Shown here: in pieces, positions 28,477-38,307 of the stretch
Numbering within the stretch: position 1 is the first letter of the stretch
Layout: every line of letters begins with the position of its first letter
Assembly (NCBI GenBank): GCA_049601975.1
Contig: JBMYRC010000002.1
Location: forward strand, 21,325 to 85,324
Direction of reading: 5' to 3'
DNA from: UBA6544 sp049601975
GTDB lineage: Bacteria; Pseudomonadota; Alphaproteobacteria; UBA8366
Length of the DNA stretch: 64,000 nucleotides
Translations under genes and position numbers: made by a program
Notes under the pieces: generated by a model
What the model was told of the DNA's origin: nothing
Database searches by the model: none
Seen by the model: the letters and a program-made list of their open reading frames with translations, nothing else

Positions 28477-29103
28477 ATGTCTGAGACACTGCGAATTGCA
28501 GTGACTGTTACTGCCTATATCCCGGCTTCTTTAATCACGGGATATTCCAATGCAGCCAAGATAATGCGAGCGCCGGTCGTCGCGAACATCAATTTTCAGC
28601 AAATCACACGAGATCCAAAAGCTGGTGACGCGATACGCGAAAAATCGCGGCGCAGCATTCAATCTATCAAATTAAAATCCAGCAATAACAGGATGATTTC
28701 TAGATAGACCGAAAATCTATCCAAGAGAAACAAAAAATCTTTCCTGTGAAAAATTAGAAAAACTAAGCAAAGTGTATCGCGGTAAGGCGGAAGATTTACA
28801 AAAGCTGGTGCTGGCAGAAAACGGTATCTGGATCAAATGTATACCAATGGAATGCGAGCCATTAAGGCAGAACTGCTTGAAGAGGTTTGAAATATCGCTT
28901 TGGAAAATGGAATATACCTCATTGTGAATGCCACCAGCGGACAAGGGATCGTGATTTACGCCAATCCTAAGATTGTGATCAGGGGAGAGGCGTAACTTCG
29001 TCTTAATAAACGACTACCCGAGGTAAACCTTGCGCCGCCGCCGACGAAGGAAATTCGCGCTACGGAAGACAAGGTGAAGAAAACTGGGACTGCGAAGGAA
29101 TAA
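28477..29103 (+). pseudogene. skp: OmpH/Skp periplasmic chaperone, degraded
   Basis: Reading across frames recovers an OmpH/Skp protein: AAKIMRAPVVANINFQQITR, then YQIKIQQ-stop-QDDF-stop. Further on come LDQMYTNGMRAIKAELLEEV-stop-NIALENGIYLIVN, GIVIYANPKIVIRGEA-stop-LRLNKRLPEVNLAPPP and the end at TAA 29101-29103. There is at least one frameshift and four nonsense codons, so no functional protein can be made. Intact Skp shields unfolded outer-membrane proteins on the way to BamA. The position immediately after bamA is exactly where skp belongs. Sequence error is excluded by the number of lesions. Confidence 0.9.
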
Positions 29104-29108
29104 GCACT

Positions 29109-29585
29109 GTGGAAGACGAGAACCGCGATGACGCCGATACTGAAAGCGTTTCCGTTGATATAAATGGGATCATGGACATGATCCCTCACCGTTATCCTTT
29201 CCTAATGATCGATAAGGTGACGGATATCGTTCCTTCGAAGCAGGCAACCGGGATCAAATGCGTTTCCATGGCAGAACCGCATTTTCAGGGACATTTCCCC
29301 GTAAAGCCGATCATGCCCGGCGTATTGATCATCGAGGCAATGGCACAAACCGCGGCGGTGCTCGTCGTTCATAGCACTGGATTGGAATCGAAAGGGAAAG
29401 TCGTCTACTTCATGTCGATAGACAATGCGCGTTTCCGTAAACCCGTCGTTCCTGGAGACGTTTTATATCTTCACGTGGAGACTGTTCGCCAACGTGGGAA
29501 TGTTTGGAAACTGAGCGGTAAGGCAATGGTTGATGATAACGTCGTTTCCGAAGTGGTGTTTGCAGCTATGATCGCTGATTCTTGA
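29109..29585 (+). CDS. fabZ: 3-hydroxyacyl-[acyl-carrier-protein] dehydratase FabZ
   Basis: The 158-residue hot-dog-fold enzyme dehydrates 3-hydroxyacyl-ACP in fatty acid synthesis. His62 in PHFQGHFPVKPIMPG and Glu76 in VLIIEAMAQTA form the active site; IPHRYPFLMIDKV is the N-terminal signature. The start appears to be GTG 29109, giving about 20 extra acidic residues before the fold; an internal ATG at 29169 is possible but close to the core. It starts five bases after the skp remnant, where lpxD would normally lie. Confidence 0.95.
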   Translation: MEDENRDDADTESVSVDINGIMDMIPHRYPFLMIDKVTDIVPSKQATGIKCVSMAEPHFQGHFPVKPIMPGVLIIEAMAQTAAVLVVHSTGLESKGKVVYFMSIDNARFRKPVVPGDVLYLHVETVRQRGNVWKLSGKAMVDDNVVSEVVFAAMIADS

Positions 29586-30382
29586 TGGCCGAAATTCATC
29601 CCACGGCTATCATTGATAGTGCCGCAAAAATGGGTAAGAATGTAAAAATAGGGCCGTATTGCTGCATCGGCGCAAATGTGGAAATCGGAGATGGAGTTGA
29701 GCTCAAAGCGCATGTTGTCATAGACGGTCAAACTTCGATTGGCACCGATAGTAAATTCTTTCCATTCGCATCGATTGGATTACCGCCTCAAGACCTGAAA
29801 TACAGTGGTGAGAAGTCCACACTTACCATTGGCGAACGTAATATTATTAGAGAATACGTGACGATGAATCCCGGCACCGAAGGAGGGGGCCTGGAGACAA
29901 GGGTTGGTGACGACAATCTCTTCATGGTCGGCGCTCATGTCGCTCATGACTGTATCGTCGGTAATAACGTCGTCATGGCAAACAATGCGACGTTAGCCGG
30001 TCATGTGATGGTTGATGATTACGCAATCATCGGTGGTTTGGCAGCGGTCCATCAGTTTTGCCGAGTTGGCCGTCATGCCATGATCGGTGGTATGTCAGGT
30101 GTTGAGAATGACATTATTCCTTATGCTTCTGTGCTCGGCGGACGTGCCTGGTTATCGGGTCTCAATTTGGTGGGGCTGAAACGCCGCGGATTCTCAAAAG
30201 ATGAAATCAAGAGTTTACGTGTTGCTTACCGTCAACTTTTTGCGGAAGAAGGCCTGTTGAGCGAACGGATCGAAGATGTCGCCGGGCAATTCTCCGAGGT
30301 CGAAGCAATCATGGAAATTGTGGAATTCATGCGGGCAGAATCTCAACGAGGATTAACTCAACCACGATCGGTAAATGGCTAA
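29585..30382 (+). CDS. lpxA: UDP-N-acetylglucosamine acyltransferase LpxA
   Basis: The 265-residue left-handed beta-helix enzyme adds the first acyl chain to UDP-GlcNAc in lipid A synthesis. Hexapeptide repeats run from IHPTAIIDSAAKMG to about residue 190. The family stretches GLPPQDLKY, NIIREYVTMNPGTEGGG, MVGAHVAHDC (catalytic His) and GLNLVGLKRRGFS are present. ATG 29585 overlaps the fabZ stop by one base (TGATG). The end overlaps lpxI by eight bases. Confidence 0.97.
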   Translation: MAEIHPTAIIDSAAKMGKNVKIGPYCCIGANVEIGDGVELKAHVVIDGQTSIGTDSKFFPFASIGLPPQDLKYSGEKSTLTIGERNIIREYVTMNPGTEGGGLETRVGDDNLFMVGAHVAHDCIVGNNVVMANNATLAGHVMVDDYAIIGGLAAVHQFCRVGRHAMIGGMSGVENDIIPYASVLGGRAWLSGLNLVGLKRRGFSKDEIKSLRVAYRQLFAEEGLLSERIEDVAGQFSEVEAIMEIVEFMRAESQRGLTQPRSVNG

Positions 30383-31217
30383 TAAACTCGGTATTCTGGC
30401 TGGGGGTGGGGAACTTCCTGGGCGAATAATCGAAGCGTGCAAGACGCGCGGTCGTGACTTTTACGTCATTGCTATAGAGGGGCAGGCGGATGCCGCCGTC
30501 ATTGGCGATAACCCGCATACTTGGATCCGTCTGGGGGCAGCTCAAATGGCTCTGGAAGTCGCGCGACGCGAGGATTTCAATGAGATTGTCATGGTCGGCC
30601 CGGTAAATCGGCCATCGATTGCCGCATTACGCCCGGACCTGCTGGCAGCGAAGGTACTGGCTCGAGCCGGCGCCTCGTCGGTAATGGGGGATGACGGATT
30701 GCTGAAAGCAGTTATCGCCCAAATCGAGGAGTTCGGTTTTAATGTCATCGGCCCGGATACATTTCTAAAAGAAGGGCCGGATAGAGCAGGTGTCCTCGGG
30801 AAATATTCACCGGATATACCCGCAAGAACGGATATTGAAAGGGGCATACACATATTGAATACGTTAGGTCCCGTGGATGTTGGACAAGCCGTGATCGTGC
30901 AAGACAATATCGTCATAGCGGTAGAGGCCGTGGAAGGAACGGACGCAATGATTGATCGCAGCGGGGACCTTCGACGTGACGGGCCTGGGGGTGTTCTTAT
31001 TAAATTACCGAAACCTGGCCAAGAAAAGCGCGCTGATATGCCGACGGTTGGCCCACGTACAATAGAACGAATGCACGCAGCTGGTCTTCGCGGTGTTGCT
31101 TTCGAGGCATCCAATACACTGCTGATAGATAGGGATGCGACGATCGCACTGGCTGACCAGCATGGTTTATTTGTCCTTGCACTTGATTTAAGAGAATGGG
31201 CACCGGAACCCCACTAA
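30375..31217 (+). CDS. lpxI: UDP-2,3-diacylglucosamine pyrophosphatase LpxI
   Basis: The 280-residue protein is the alphaproteobacterial replacement for LpxH, hydrolysing UDP-diacylglucosamine to lipid X. The N-terminal domain begins LGILAGGGELPGRIIEACK. The C-terminal catalytic domain has VGQAVIVQDNIVIAVEAVEG followed by GTDAMIDRSG. Its place between lpxA and lpxB confirms the assignment. It overlaps both neighbours, so the three are translated together. Confidence 0.95.
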   Translation: MANKLGILAGGGELPGRIIEACKTRGRDFYVIAIEGQADAAVIGDNPHTWIRLGAAQMALEVARREDFNEIVMVGPVNRPSIAALRPDLLAAKVLARAGASSVMGDDGLLKAVIAQIEEFGFNVIGPDTFLKEGPDRAGVLGKYSPDIPARTDIERGIHILNTLGPVDVGQAVIVQDNIVIAVEAVEGTDAMIDRSGDLRRDGPGGVLIKLPKPGQEKRADMPTVGPRTIERMHAAGLRGVAFEASNTLLIDRDATIALADQHGLFVLALDLREWAPEPH

Positions 31218-32365
31218 TCTATCTGATCGCCGGAGAGCCTTCCGGCGACGCGATTGGTGCTCGGTTGATTTCCGCGCTTAACGAATTGAGTGGTGGCGCA
31301 ATCGAATTCACTGGGCTTGGCGGAGAGGCGATGAAGGTCGCTGGATTCGAGAGCCTTTTTCCGATCCAAGAATTGAGCGTTATGGGATTTGTTGAAGTTC
31401 TTCCCCACGCGAGGCGCATTCTACGCAGAATTAACGAAGTGGCTGAAGATGTTGCATCGAAACGACCGGATCTGATTGTAACGATAGATTCGCCATCGTT
31501 TTCCGCTCGTGTCGCCAAACGTATCGCGAATCTTGATATTCCCAAAGTTCATTATGTGGCACCGACGGTCTGGGCTTGGCGGGAAGGGCGAGTACATAAA
31601 TTCAAACGTTATTACGATCACTTGATGGCTATTCTACCGTTTGAGCCCCCATATTTCGAAAAAGTGGACCTCCCCTGCGCGTTTGTCGGACATCCCGTTC
31701 TAGAATATGGCGCGGATAAAGGGGATGGAGACAGTTTCCGGTACCGTCATAATCTACCGGCGGCAATCCCGCTGATTTGCGCTCTACCAGGTAGCCGGCG
31801 GGGCGAAGTGGGGCGGCATATCGATATATTCGGAAAGGCTCTGGAAATTCTTGGCTCGAAGGGCCAAGACTACAATGTTGTTATTCCCACATTGTCTAAT
31901 CTCTCTGAGTTTGTTCGGAAAGCGACTGCGGGTTGGCCGGTCCCCCCGGTTATCCTTGATCGGCCCGACGAAAAATATGACGCCATGGCCGCGAGCGCCG
32001 TTTCGGTTGCCGCTTCGGGAACCGTTGCCCTAGAGACAGCGATTGCTCGCGTCCCAACCGTCATTGCCTATAAAGTGAACCGGATAACAGGTTTTTTACT
32101 ACGTCGGCTTATTCGTGTAGACTTCGTGAATATTTTGAATATTTTGGCGGACTGCGAAATCGTTCCGGAATTTCTGCAGGAGAAGTGTAGCGCGAAAAAC
32201 CTCGCTGCGTCGCTCGATAGTTTGATGGGTGAGAATGGTGACAAACAAATTTCGGAGCTAGCCCCCTATATCGTGCAGCTCCGCAACGGCACCGAGGTTC
32301 CTTCCATGGCCGCCGCGAAATATTTGCTCAGCGATGTTCTGAAAATCAATGCTGGGTCGCACTGA
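31196..32365 (+). CDS. lpxB: Lipid-A-disaccharide synthase LpxB
   Basis: The 389-residue glycosyltransferase joins lipid X to UDP-diacylglucosamine. Family motifs are AGEPSGDAIGARLI at the N-terminus, FTGLGGEAM, YVAPTVWAWREGRVHKFKRY and the nucleotide-binding LPGSRRGEVGRH. Near the C-terminus are SGTVALETA and VNRITGFL. It begins 22 bases inside lpxI. A hairpin terminator follows immediately, ending this long plus-strand run. Confidence 0.97.
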   Translation: MGTGTPLIYLIAGEPSGDAIGARLISALNELSGGAIEFTGLGGEAMKVAGFESLFPIQELSVMGFVEVLPHARRILRRINEVAEDVASKRPDLIVTIDSPSFSARVAKRIANLDIPKVHYVAPTVWAWREGRVHKFKRYYDHLMAILPFEPPYFEKVDLPCAFVGHPVLEYGADKGDGDSFRYRHNLPAAIPLICALPGSRRGEVGRHIDIFGKALEILGSKGQDYNVVIPTLSNLSEFVRKATAGWPVPPVILDRPDEKYDAMAASAVSVAASGTVALETAIARVPTVIAYKVNRITGFLLRRLIRVDFVNILNILADCEIVPEFLQEKCSAKNLAASLDSLMGENGDKQISELAPYIVQLRNGTEVPSMAAAKYLLSDVLKINAGSH

Positions 32366-32397
32366 GAAAAAAGCCGCCCCAGAGGGACGGCCTTAAG
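32365..32397. terminator. Bidirectional terminator between lpxB and gltA
   Basis: The inverted repeat GCCGCCCC-AGAG-GGACGGC is flanked by AAAAAA on the left. Read on the minus strand it is a GC-rich stem followed by TTTTTT, a textbook intrinsic terminator for gltA. On the plus strand the downstream T run is short, so it ends lpxB less strongly. It lies exactly between two convergent genes. Confidence 0.75.
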
Positions 32398-32412
32398 TGC
32401 GGATGTCTTTTC

Positions 32413-33741
32413 CTAGCGTTTGTCGAGCGGAACGAACTCCCGATCAAACTCTCCAGTATATAATTGGCGAGGCCGGCCGATTTTTTGGCTCGGGTCTTCG
32501 ACCATTTCTTTCCATTGCGCGATCCAGCCAACCGTCCGCGCTAAAGCGAACAGCACTGTGAACATGGATTCCGGGAAGCCCATCGCTTTCAAGATAATTC
32601 CCGAATAGAAATCCACATTCGGGAACAATTTCCGCTGTACGAAGTAATCGTCTTCCAGCGCAATCTTCTCAAGCTCCATGGCCATTTTCAACAATGGCTC
32701 GTCCCGGATACCAAGGGCATCCAGGACCTTGTGAGCGTGCTCTTGGAGGACTTTTGCGCGCGGGTCGTAATTCTTGTAAACTCGGTGTCCAAAGCCCATG
32801 AGGCGGAAGTTATCGTTCGGGTCTTTGGCTTTAGCGAGGTATTCCGGAATCCGGTCGGCAGAACCGACTTCACCGAGCATGTTGAGGACAGCTTCGTTGG
32901 CGCCGCCGTGGGACGGTCCCCAAAGCGAGGAAATGCCAGCCGCGATGCAGGCAAACGGGTTTGCGCCGGACGATCCCGCCAGGCGGACTGTCGATGTGGA
33001 CGCATTTTGCTCGTGATCGGCATGAAGGATGAAGATCTTATCCATCGCCGCAGCGAGAACTGAATTAACTTCATAATCCTCGCACGGCACCGAAAACATC
33101 ATCTGCAGGAAGTTCTCTGCATAGCCCATATCATTGCGGGGGTACATGAACGGTTGCCCGATCGAATATTTATAAGCCCATGCCGCAATGGTCGGCATTT
33201 TAGCTACCAAGCGGTGCGAGGCGATCATCCGCTGTTCCGGATCGTTGATATCCGTCGAATCATGATAGAAAGCGGAGAGGGCGCCCACGACACCGACCAT
33301 GATGGCCATTGGGTGCGCATCGCGTCGGAAACCACGATACAGATTATTCAGTTGTTCATGCAGCATCGAGTGATAAGTGATGGTGGATTCGAACTCATGC
33401 TTATCCTTTGCGTTCGGCAGTTCGCCGTTCAACAGCAAATAGCAGACTTCCATGAAGTCACTGTGCTCGCACAGATCCTCGATCCGGTAGCCACGATGCA
33501 TAAGAATGCCCGCTTCGCCGTCGATGTAAGTGATCTTGGACTCGCATGAGCCCGTTGACGTGAAGCCCGGGTCGTATGTAAACATTCCCGTATCACGATA
33601 GAACGGTCGAACGTCGACTACCTTGGGGCCGATAGAGCCGCTCATGACCGGCATGTCATATGTCTTACCGGTGCTATGATCTGTCATCGTTACGTATTCG
33701 TTAGAGGCGCCATCCTTGGCTTGTTTGGCATCCGTGCTCAT
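32413..33741 (-). CDS. gltA: Citrate synthase
   Basis: The 442-residue type II (hexameric-type) enzyme condenses acetyl-CoA and oxaloacetate. Active-site regions are visible: HADHEQNASTSTVR, WGPSHGGANEAVL and the signature GFGHRVYKNYDPRAKVL. I chose ATG 33741 because AAGGAG lies five bases upstream; GTG 33747 would add two residues. It follows gltX on the minus strand after a gap of about 120 bases, which may hold its own promoter. It uses acetyl-CoA from the PDH complex encoded at the other end of this window. Confidence 0.98.
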   Translation of the reverse strand: MSTDAKQAKDGASNEYVTMTDHSTGKTYDMPVMSGSIGPKVVDVRPFYRDTGMFTYDPGFTSTGSCESKITYIDGEAGILMHRGYRIEDLCEHSDFMEVCYLLLNGELPNAKDKHEFESTITYHSMLHEQLNNLYRGFRRDAHPMAIMVGVVGALSAFYHDSTDINDPEQRMIASHRLVAKMPTIAAWAYKYSIGQPFMYPRNDMGYAENFLQMMFSVPCEDYEVNSVLAAAMDKIFILHADHEQNASTSTVRLAGSSGANPFACIAAGISSLWGPSHGGANEAVLNMLGEVGSADRIPEYLAKAKDPNDNFRLMGFGHRVYKNYDPRAKVLQEHAHKVLDALGIRDEPLLKMAMELEKIALEDDYFVQRKLFPNVDFYSGIILKAMGFPESMFTVLFALARTVGWIAQWKEMVEDPSQKIGRPRQLYTGEFDREFVPLDKR

Positions 33742-33859
33742 ACCCACTCCTTCCGTATAAGTAGTTATTATCGAAACGATTTTGCCTTTTCGGCTTATAA
33801 GATTTCCGCTTCGAGTTTGTATTTTACTATACTATTTATGTCGAACTTCGGCAAAGTCC

Positions 33860-35275
33860 TCACTCAGATTCAAAATCTAGTAAGCTCGTAACTCGCGAGA
33901 CTGATTCGTCCCGACCCAGTATCACCATTACGTCGAATATTCCTGGCGAGGCGGTCGATCCCGTTAACGCGACTCGCAGCGGCTGGGCCAATTTTCCGAA
34001 GCCCAGTTCGAGTTCTTCCGCCCGCCTCCGAAGGCCTGCATCCAAACTTTCTTCCGTCCAATCCGAGATCGTACGGAGGGTTTCAATGATAGAGCCGAGC
34101 ACCTCAGTGCCGCCATTTTTCAGTATTTTATCCGCTTTAGATTCGGTCAGTGGAAACGTCGGTGCGACCACCAGAAACAACGCCGACGCGCTCAAGTCGA
34201 CTAAAGTTTTCGCGCGTTGAACGATATGCGGGACCGCTGCTTCAATTCGTTTCTCTCCAGTTGCATCAACGCCCACACTTTGAGAGGCGTTGAGGCGTTC
34301 GACGATCGCGGAGGTTATCTGCTTAGCGTCAGTCTCGCGGAGGTAGTGCGCGTTCAGGTTTTCTAATTTGGCGAGATCAAACCGTGAAGGAGAGCGGCCA
34401 ACGTTTTCCAAATCAAACCATTCAATCGCTTGCGCTGTATCAACGACTTCGTCGTCACCGTGAGACCAACCGAGCCGCAATAGATAATTCCGCAACGCTT
34501 CCGGTAAAAAGCCAACATCTCGATATTCTTGAACCGACGTGGCGCCATGTCGCTTCGATAGCTTTTGACCGTCCGCACCGTGTATGAGTGGAATATGTGC
34601 GTATTTCGGATGCGCCCATCCAGCCGCCTGGTATAGGTGATACTGCCGGAACGCGTTGTTTAAATGATCGTCGCCCCGAATGATGTGGGTGACGCCGGCG
34701 TCATAATCGTCGACAACAACGGATAGCATATAAGTGGGTGAGCCGTCCGCACGAAGCAGAATGAAATCGTCGAGCTGCTCATGCGCGATCGTTACATCGC
34801 CTTGGACCAGATCATGGATCGTTGTCTCGCCATCAATCGGCATTTTGATGCGCACGACCCCGGGAACGCCCTCCGGGGCTTTTTCTTCAGACTTGTCGCG
34901 CCATCGACGATCATAGAAAACGCGTTTCCCCTCGGCCTTTGCGGCCACTCGCATTTCATTGAGCTCTTCCGGCGTGCAATAGCACTTATAAGCCATTCCC
35001 GATGAAAGGAGTTCTTCGGCGACTTGCGCGTGTCGATTCAGGCTTTGAGATTGGAAAGTCGCGTCTTCGTCCCAATTGAGACCTAGCCAGGTCAGTCCAT
35101 CAAAGATTGATCTGACGGCTTCCTTTGTGGAGCGCTTTTTATCGGTATCTTCGACCCGAAGGATAAAACGTCCGTTGTGATGACGCGCGTACAACCAGTT
35201 GAATAATGCAGTCCTCGCACTTCCAATATGTAGCGAGCCAGTAGGAGAGGGCGGAAATCGGGTTACGACGGTCAT
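33860..35275 (-). CDS. gltX: Glutamyl-tRNA synthetase
   Basis: The 471-residue class I synthetase carries the HIGH-type motif SPTGSLHIGSAR at residues 10-21 and the KMSKS-type motif KLSKR at 238-242. The C-terminal helical anticodon-binding domain is complete. The gene is divergent from the comEC remnant. Many alphaproteobacteria have two GltX paralogues, one of which may charge tRNA-Gln for later amidation; which one this is cannot be read here. Confidence 0.96.
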   Translation of the reverse strand: MTVVTRFPPSPTGSLHIGSARTALFNWLYARHHNGRFILRVEDTDKKRSTKEAVRSIFDGLTWLGLNWDEDATFQSQSLNRHAQVAEELLSSGMAYKCYCTPEELNEMRVAAKAEGKRVFYDRRWRDKSEEKAPEGVPGVVRIKMPIDGETTIHDLVQGDVTIAHEQLDDFILLRADGSPTYMLSVVVDDYDAGVTHIIRGDDHLNNAFRQYHLYQAAGWAHPKYAHIPLIHGADGQKLSKRHGATSVQEYRDVGFLPEALRNYLLRLGWSHGDDEVVDTAQAIEWFDLENVGRSPSRFDLAKLENLNAHYLRETDAKQITSAIVERLNASQSVGVDATGEKRIEAAVPHIVQRAKTLVDLSASALFLVVAPTFPLTESKADKILKNGGTEVLGSIIETLRTISDWTEESLDAGLRRRAEELELGFGKLAQPLRVALTGSTASPGIFDVMVILGRDESVSRVTSLLDFESE

Positions 35276-35448
35276 TTAAAACGGTATGCTCCCAGCGAAT
35301 CTGGTGCGCGACTTAGCATAGTGAAACCCCAAATGCTAATCGAGTTGTGGCTTTATTTGCAGTGCAGAGCCTATGTTCACTATTCGTCCTGGGTTCCCTA
35401 AATGAGTGTATAGGGTAGATTTAGTAGCCTAATAAGAATATTGGGCAT

Positions 35449-37530
35449 ATGAGCTTTCTATCGCGAATAGCAATGTTGCTGGATGCCGAGCGGAACCGTT
35501 GGATTCTGTGGGCGCCCGTATTCTTCGGCGCCGGGGGCGCAGCCTATTATTTGCTCAACATTGAACCGGGGGATTGGTTGGTCCGATTTGCACATTTAAT
35601 GCCCTGAGTGTTGCAATCTACTGCCGTCATATCAAAGCGGTAACCTTTGCGATGTTGCATGCGCTTTGTTCTCGGCCGGTTTTTCGAACGTCAAATTTCG
35701 GAGTGATAGGATTAAAGCGCCGATTCTATCAGAACCTCTGGGACCAGGAATTCCCAGCGGCCGCATTTTACGAATTGAAGCGTTCCCAAAACGCCCTCCA
35801 GTGTTGCTGGATCAATTGACTTGGAGCGGGAGACATTCTCCGTCACGTCTACCTGAACGCGTTTCGTCCGCCTCTATCACGATATAGATCAACCGATAGG
35901 AACACGCGTTGAAGGACGGGTGCGGCTAATGCCGCTACCGGGCCCCGTGTCACTGGGTGCCTATGGTTTTCGCCGAAATTCTTGGTTCGAACGCATTGGC
36001 GCGACGGGCTATTCGGTTGGACGGTATACACCTAACCAGGGGCAAGTTGAGGTTTCGGTTGCGTTATCGATACGCATCGATCGTTTTAGAGCTCGGCTAG
36101 CGTCTCATTTGGAGACGAATTTAGCAGCGCCTGAAAGGACACTCGTCATTGCATTGATCACAGGTGATAAAAGCCGAATTCCACGAACCACAACAGAGGC
36201 AATGCGTGACTCCGGTTTAGCCCATCTATTAGCGATTGCCGGCCTCCATGTGGGTCTAGTGGCGACACTCATTTTCGTACTCGTTCGCTTCACTTTAGCT
36301 GCGATTGAGTCACTCGCATTACGAACGGATATCAAGAAATGGGCGGCGTCCGCGGCCCTATGTGCGAGTTTCATTTACTTGTTGATATCCGGAGCGACTC
36401 TTCCCACTCAACGTGCCTTTGTGACGGGGGCAATGGCTGTATGTGCCGTACTGCTTGGTAGAGAGGCAATTTCCTCCGCGTCGTGGCCATGGCGGCATTA
36501 GTAATCTTGATAATACGGCCTGAAAGTTTGTTGTGCGCTAGTTTTCAAATGTCCTTCACCGCAGTAACGGCGCTGGTCGCATTTTATGAAATGGCATCGC
36601 CCCATATCAGTCGATTAATGAGGCCACCAATTCGGCTTCACCAGCGTATTCTGCTGTATTTTTTAACGCTCATCGCAACAACCGTTGTCGCCGGTATCGC
36701 GACCGGATTGATTGCTTATTTTCATTTCGGGCGCATTACCAATTGGGGCCTTATCACCAATTTTATTGCCGTTCCGGTCACCGCATTATGGATAATACCA
36801 ATGGGTGTGCTGGGTACTATTTTGATTCCGTTCGGTTTGGAATATTGGCCATTTTATTTCATGGCGACCGGCGTCTTTATTATAACAACGGTGGTTGGCG
36901 AAGTGGCAAGTTGGCCTGGCGCCGTAACAGTACACTCCAAATTACCGATGTCCGCGTTCCTAATTTTAATGATGGGTGGTCTCTGGCTCTGTCTGATGCG
37001 TGGTAAATGACGCTGGTCGGGAATTGCACTTATTCTTGGTGGGTTGCTTGCTATCACGCTGACACGGCGGCCGGATATACTAATTAACGATACTGGAAAG
37101 CTATTTGCCGTGAGGCTTTCCGACAAACGGCTTGGACTATCGCATACGAGCAGGAATAAATTTGCCGCGAGTAAATGGCTTCAGGAAGATAGACAGCGAA
37201 ACCTGGTCCACTGGTCGCAAAACTTCGGAGATAAGCCATCTGTCCGCTGCGACGGTCTCGGTTGTTTGTATGAAATGATCGACACAAAATTGCCTTTGTG
37301 CGCCATCCCAGTGCGTTGTCGGAGGGTTGTCGGACGACAGAATTAGTCGTCGCTTATTCTTGGGGCCGAAGAATTTGCCCAAACGCAGACACACCGACGA
37401 CTACCTTTCGCGACTTGCGAAAAATGGCGCATATGTGGTCTACTTAAAGCGAGATGGTCTCAAATTGTTGGCTGCAAACGACTTGCGGGGCGCTCGCCCT
37501 TGGTCTACGCGTCCTGGGCCTTTGCATTAG
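35449..37530 (+). pseudogene. comEC: ComEC/Rec2-like DNA uptake protein, degraded
   Basis: The start at ATG 35449 reads LSRIAMLLDAERNRWILWAP, but TGA at 35605 stops it. A second frame from 35920 has LPGPVSLGAYGF and the competence-domain core SGLAHLLAIAGLHVGL, ending near 36501. A third frame (36483-37010) has PESLLCASFQMSFTAVTALV and ends in TGA. It then continues in frame with RRPDILINDTGKLFAVRLSD, and the last part in another frame ends LRGARPWSTRPG at 37530. Intact ComEC forms the inner-membrane channel for transforming DNA. Its place between gltX and lexA is the normal one. Confidence 0.92.
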
Positions 37531-38231
37531 TACTTGCGGAGCAAACCAACAAGCCGACCTTGCACTCGCACTCGATCGGGTCCAAAGATTCTTGTCTCAT
37601 AGTCCTTGTTTGCCGGCTCCAGCGCAATCAACGCACCTTTGCGCCGCAACCTTTTTAGTGTGACTTCCTCGCGGTCGACCAGTGCGACGACAATGGCGCC
37701 GTTTACCGCATCCACACAACGTTGAATGATCACATGATCGCCGTCGTGAATTCCCGCCTCGATCATCGAGTCTCCTTCAACTTCCAGAGCGTAGTGCTCC
37801 CCGGTTCCGACAAGATCGGGTGGTATCTCGATTGTATTGGATTCGTCCCGCAGCGCTTCAATCGGTGTACCGGCGGCGATACGCCCATAAAGCGGGAGGT
37901 TTATTACGCCGATATGGGCTACCGGTGGCAGAGGGGTAGGTTCAGTGTATTGTTTTTCGCTCACGTCAACCAAACGCGGTGCGAAACTGGGCCTCGAGCG
38001 TTCGACCGGCTCGATATTGTCTGGAAGCCGCAAAATCTCAAGGGCACGGGCTCGATGCGGCAGGCGGCGCAAAAACCCGCGCTCTTCCAATCCGGTAATC
38101 AATCTATGGATGCCTGATTTTGATTTTAACTGCAAAGCATCCTTCATTTCGTCGAATGAGGGGGACACGCCCTGATTTTGCATTCTTTCGTGGATAAACA
38201 TGAGTAATTGATGTTGTTTACGCGTCAGCAT
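37527..38231 (-). CDS. lexA: LexA repressor
   Basis: The 234-residue SOS repressor has an N-terminal winged helix-turn-helix (LTRKQHQLLMFIHERM and onward), the Ala120-Gly121 self-cleavage site in RIAAGTP, and the Ser155/Lys193 catalytic pair in GDSMIEAG and EVTLKRL. RecA filaments on damaged DNA trigger its cleavage. A matching operator lies upstream at 38308-38322, so it is probably autoregulated. The last four bases overlap the end of the comEC remnant, as in relatives with intact comEC. Confidence 0.97.
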   Translation of the reverse strand: MLTRKQHQLLMFIHERMQNQGVSPSFDEMKDALQLKSKSGIHRLITGLEERGFLRRLPHRARALEILRLPDNIEPVERSRPSFAPRLVDVSEKQYTEPTPLPPVAHIGVINLPLYGRIAAGTPIEALRDESNTIEIPPDLVGTGEHYALEVEGDSMIEAGIHDGDHVIIQRCVDAVNGAIVVALVDREEVTLKRLRRKGALIALEPANKDYETRIFGPDRVRVQGRLVGLLRKY

Positions 38232-38307
38232 TTGTTTTCCTTGCCGAAGATGTGGCCTGTCATTCAGTTCGCACTTGCTGTGTGAACAAAACGTAAACTT
38301 AAGGTTT

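Noticed and set aside
28456..28707. A short plus-strand frame that could be called a hypothetical protein after bamA.
   Set aside because: Its second half matches the N-terminal region of OmpH/Skp and the homology continues in another frame, so it is part of the skp remnant.
36483..37010. A 175-codon frame that could be annotated as a small membrane protein.
   Set aside because: It is a middle piece of ComEC; matching pieces flank it in other frames.
28477..37530. The idea that the broken genes are sequencing errors.
   Set aside because: skp alone has several stops plus a shift, the permease has at least five lesions, and adjacent long genes such as bamA and gltX are free of any, which argues against poor read quality.
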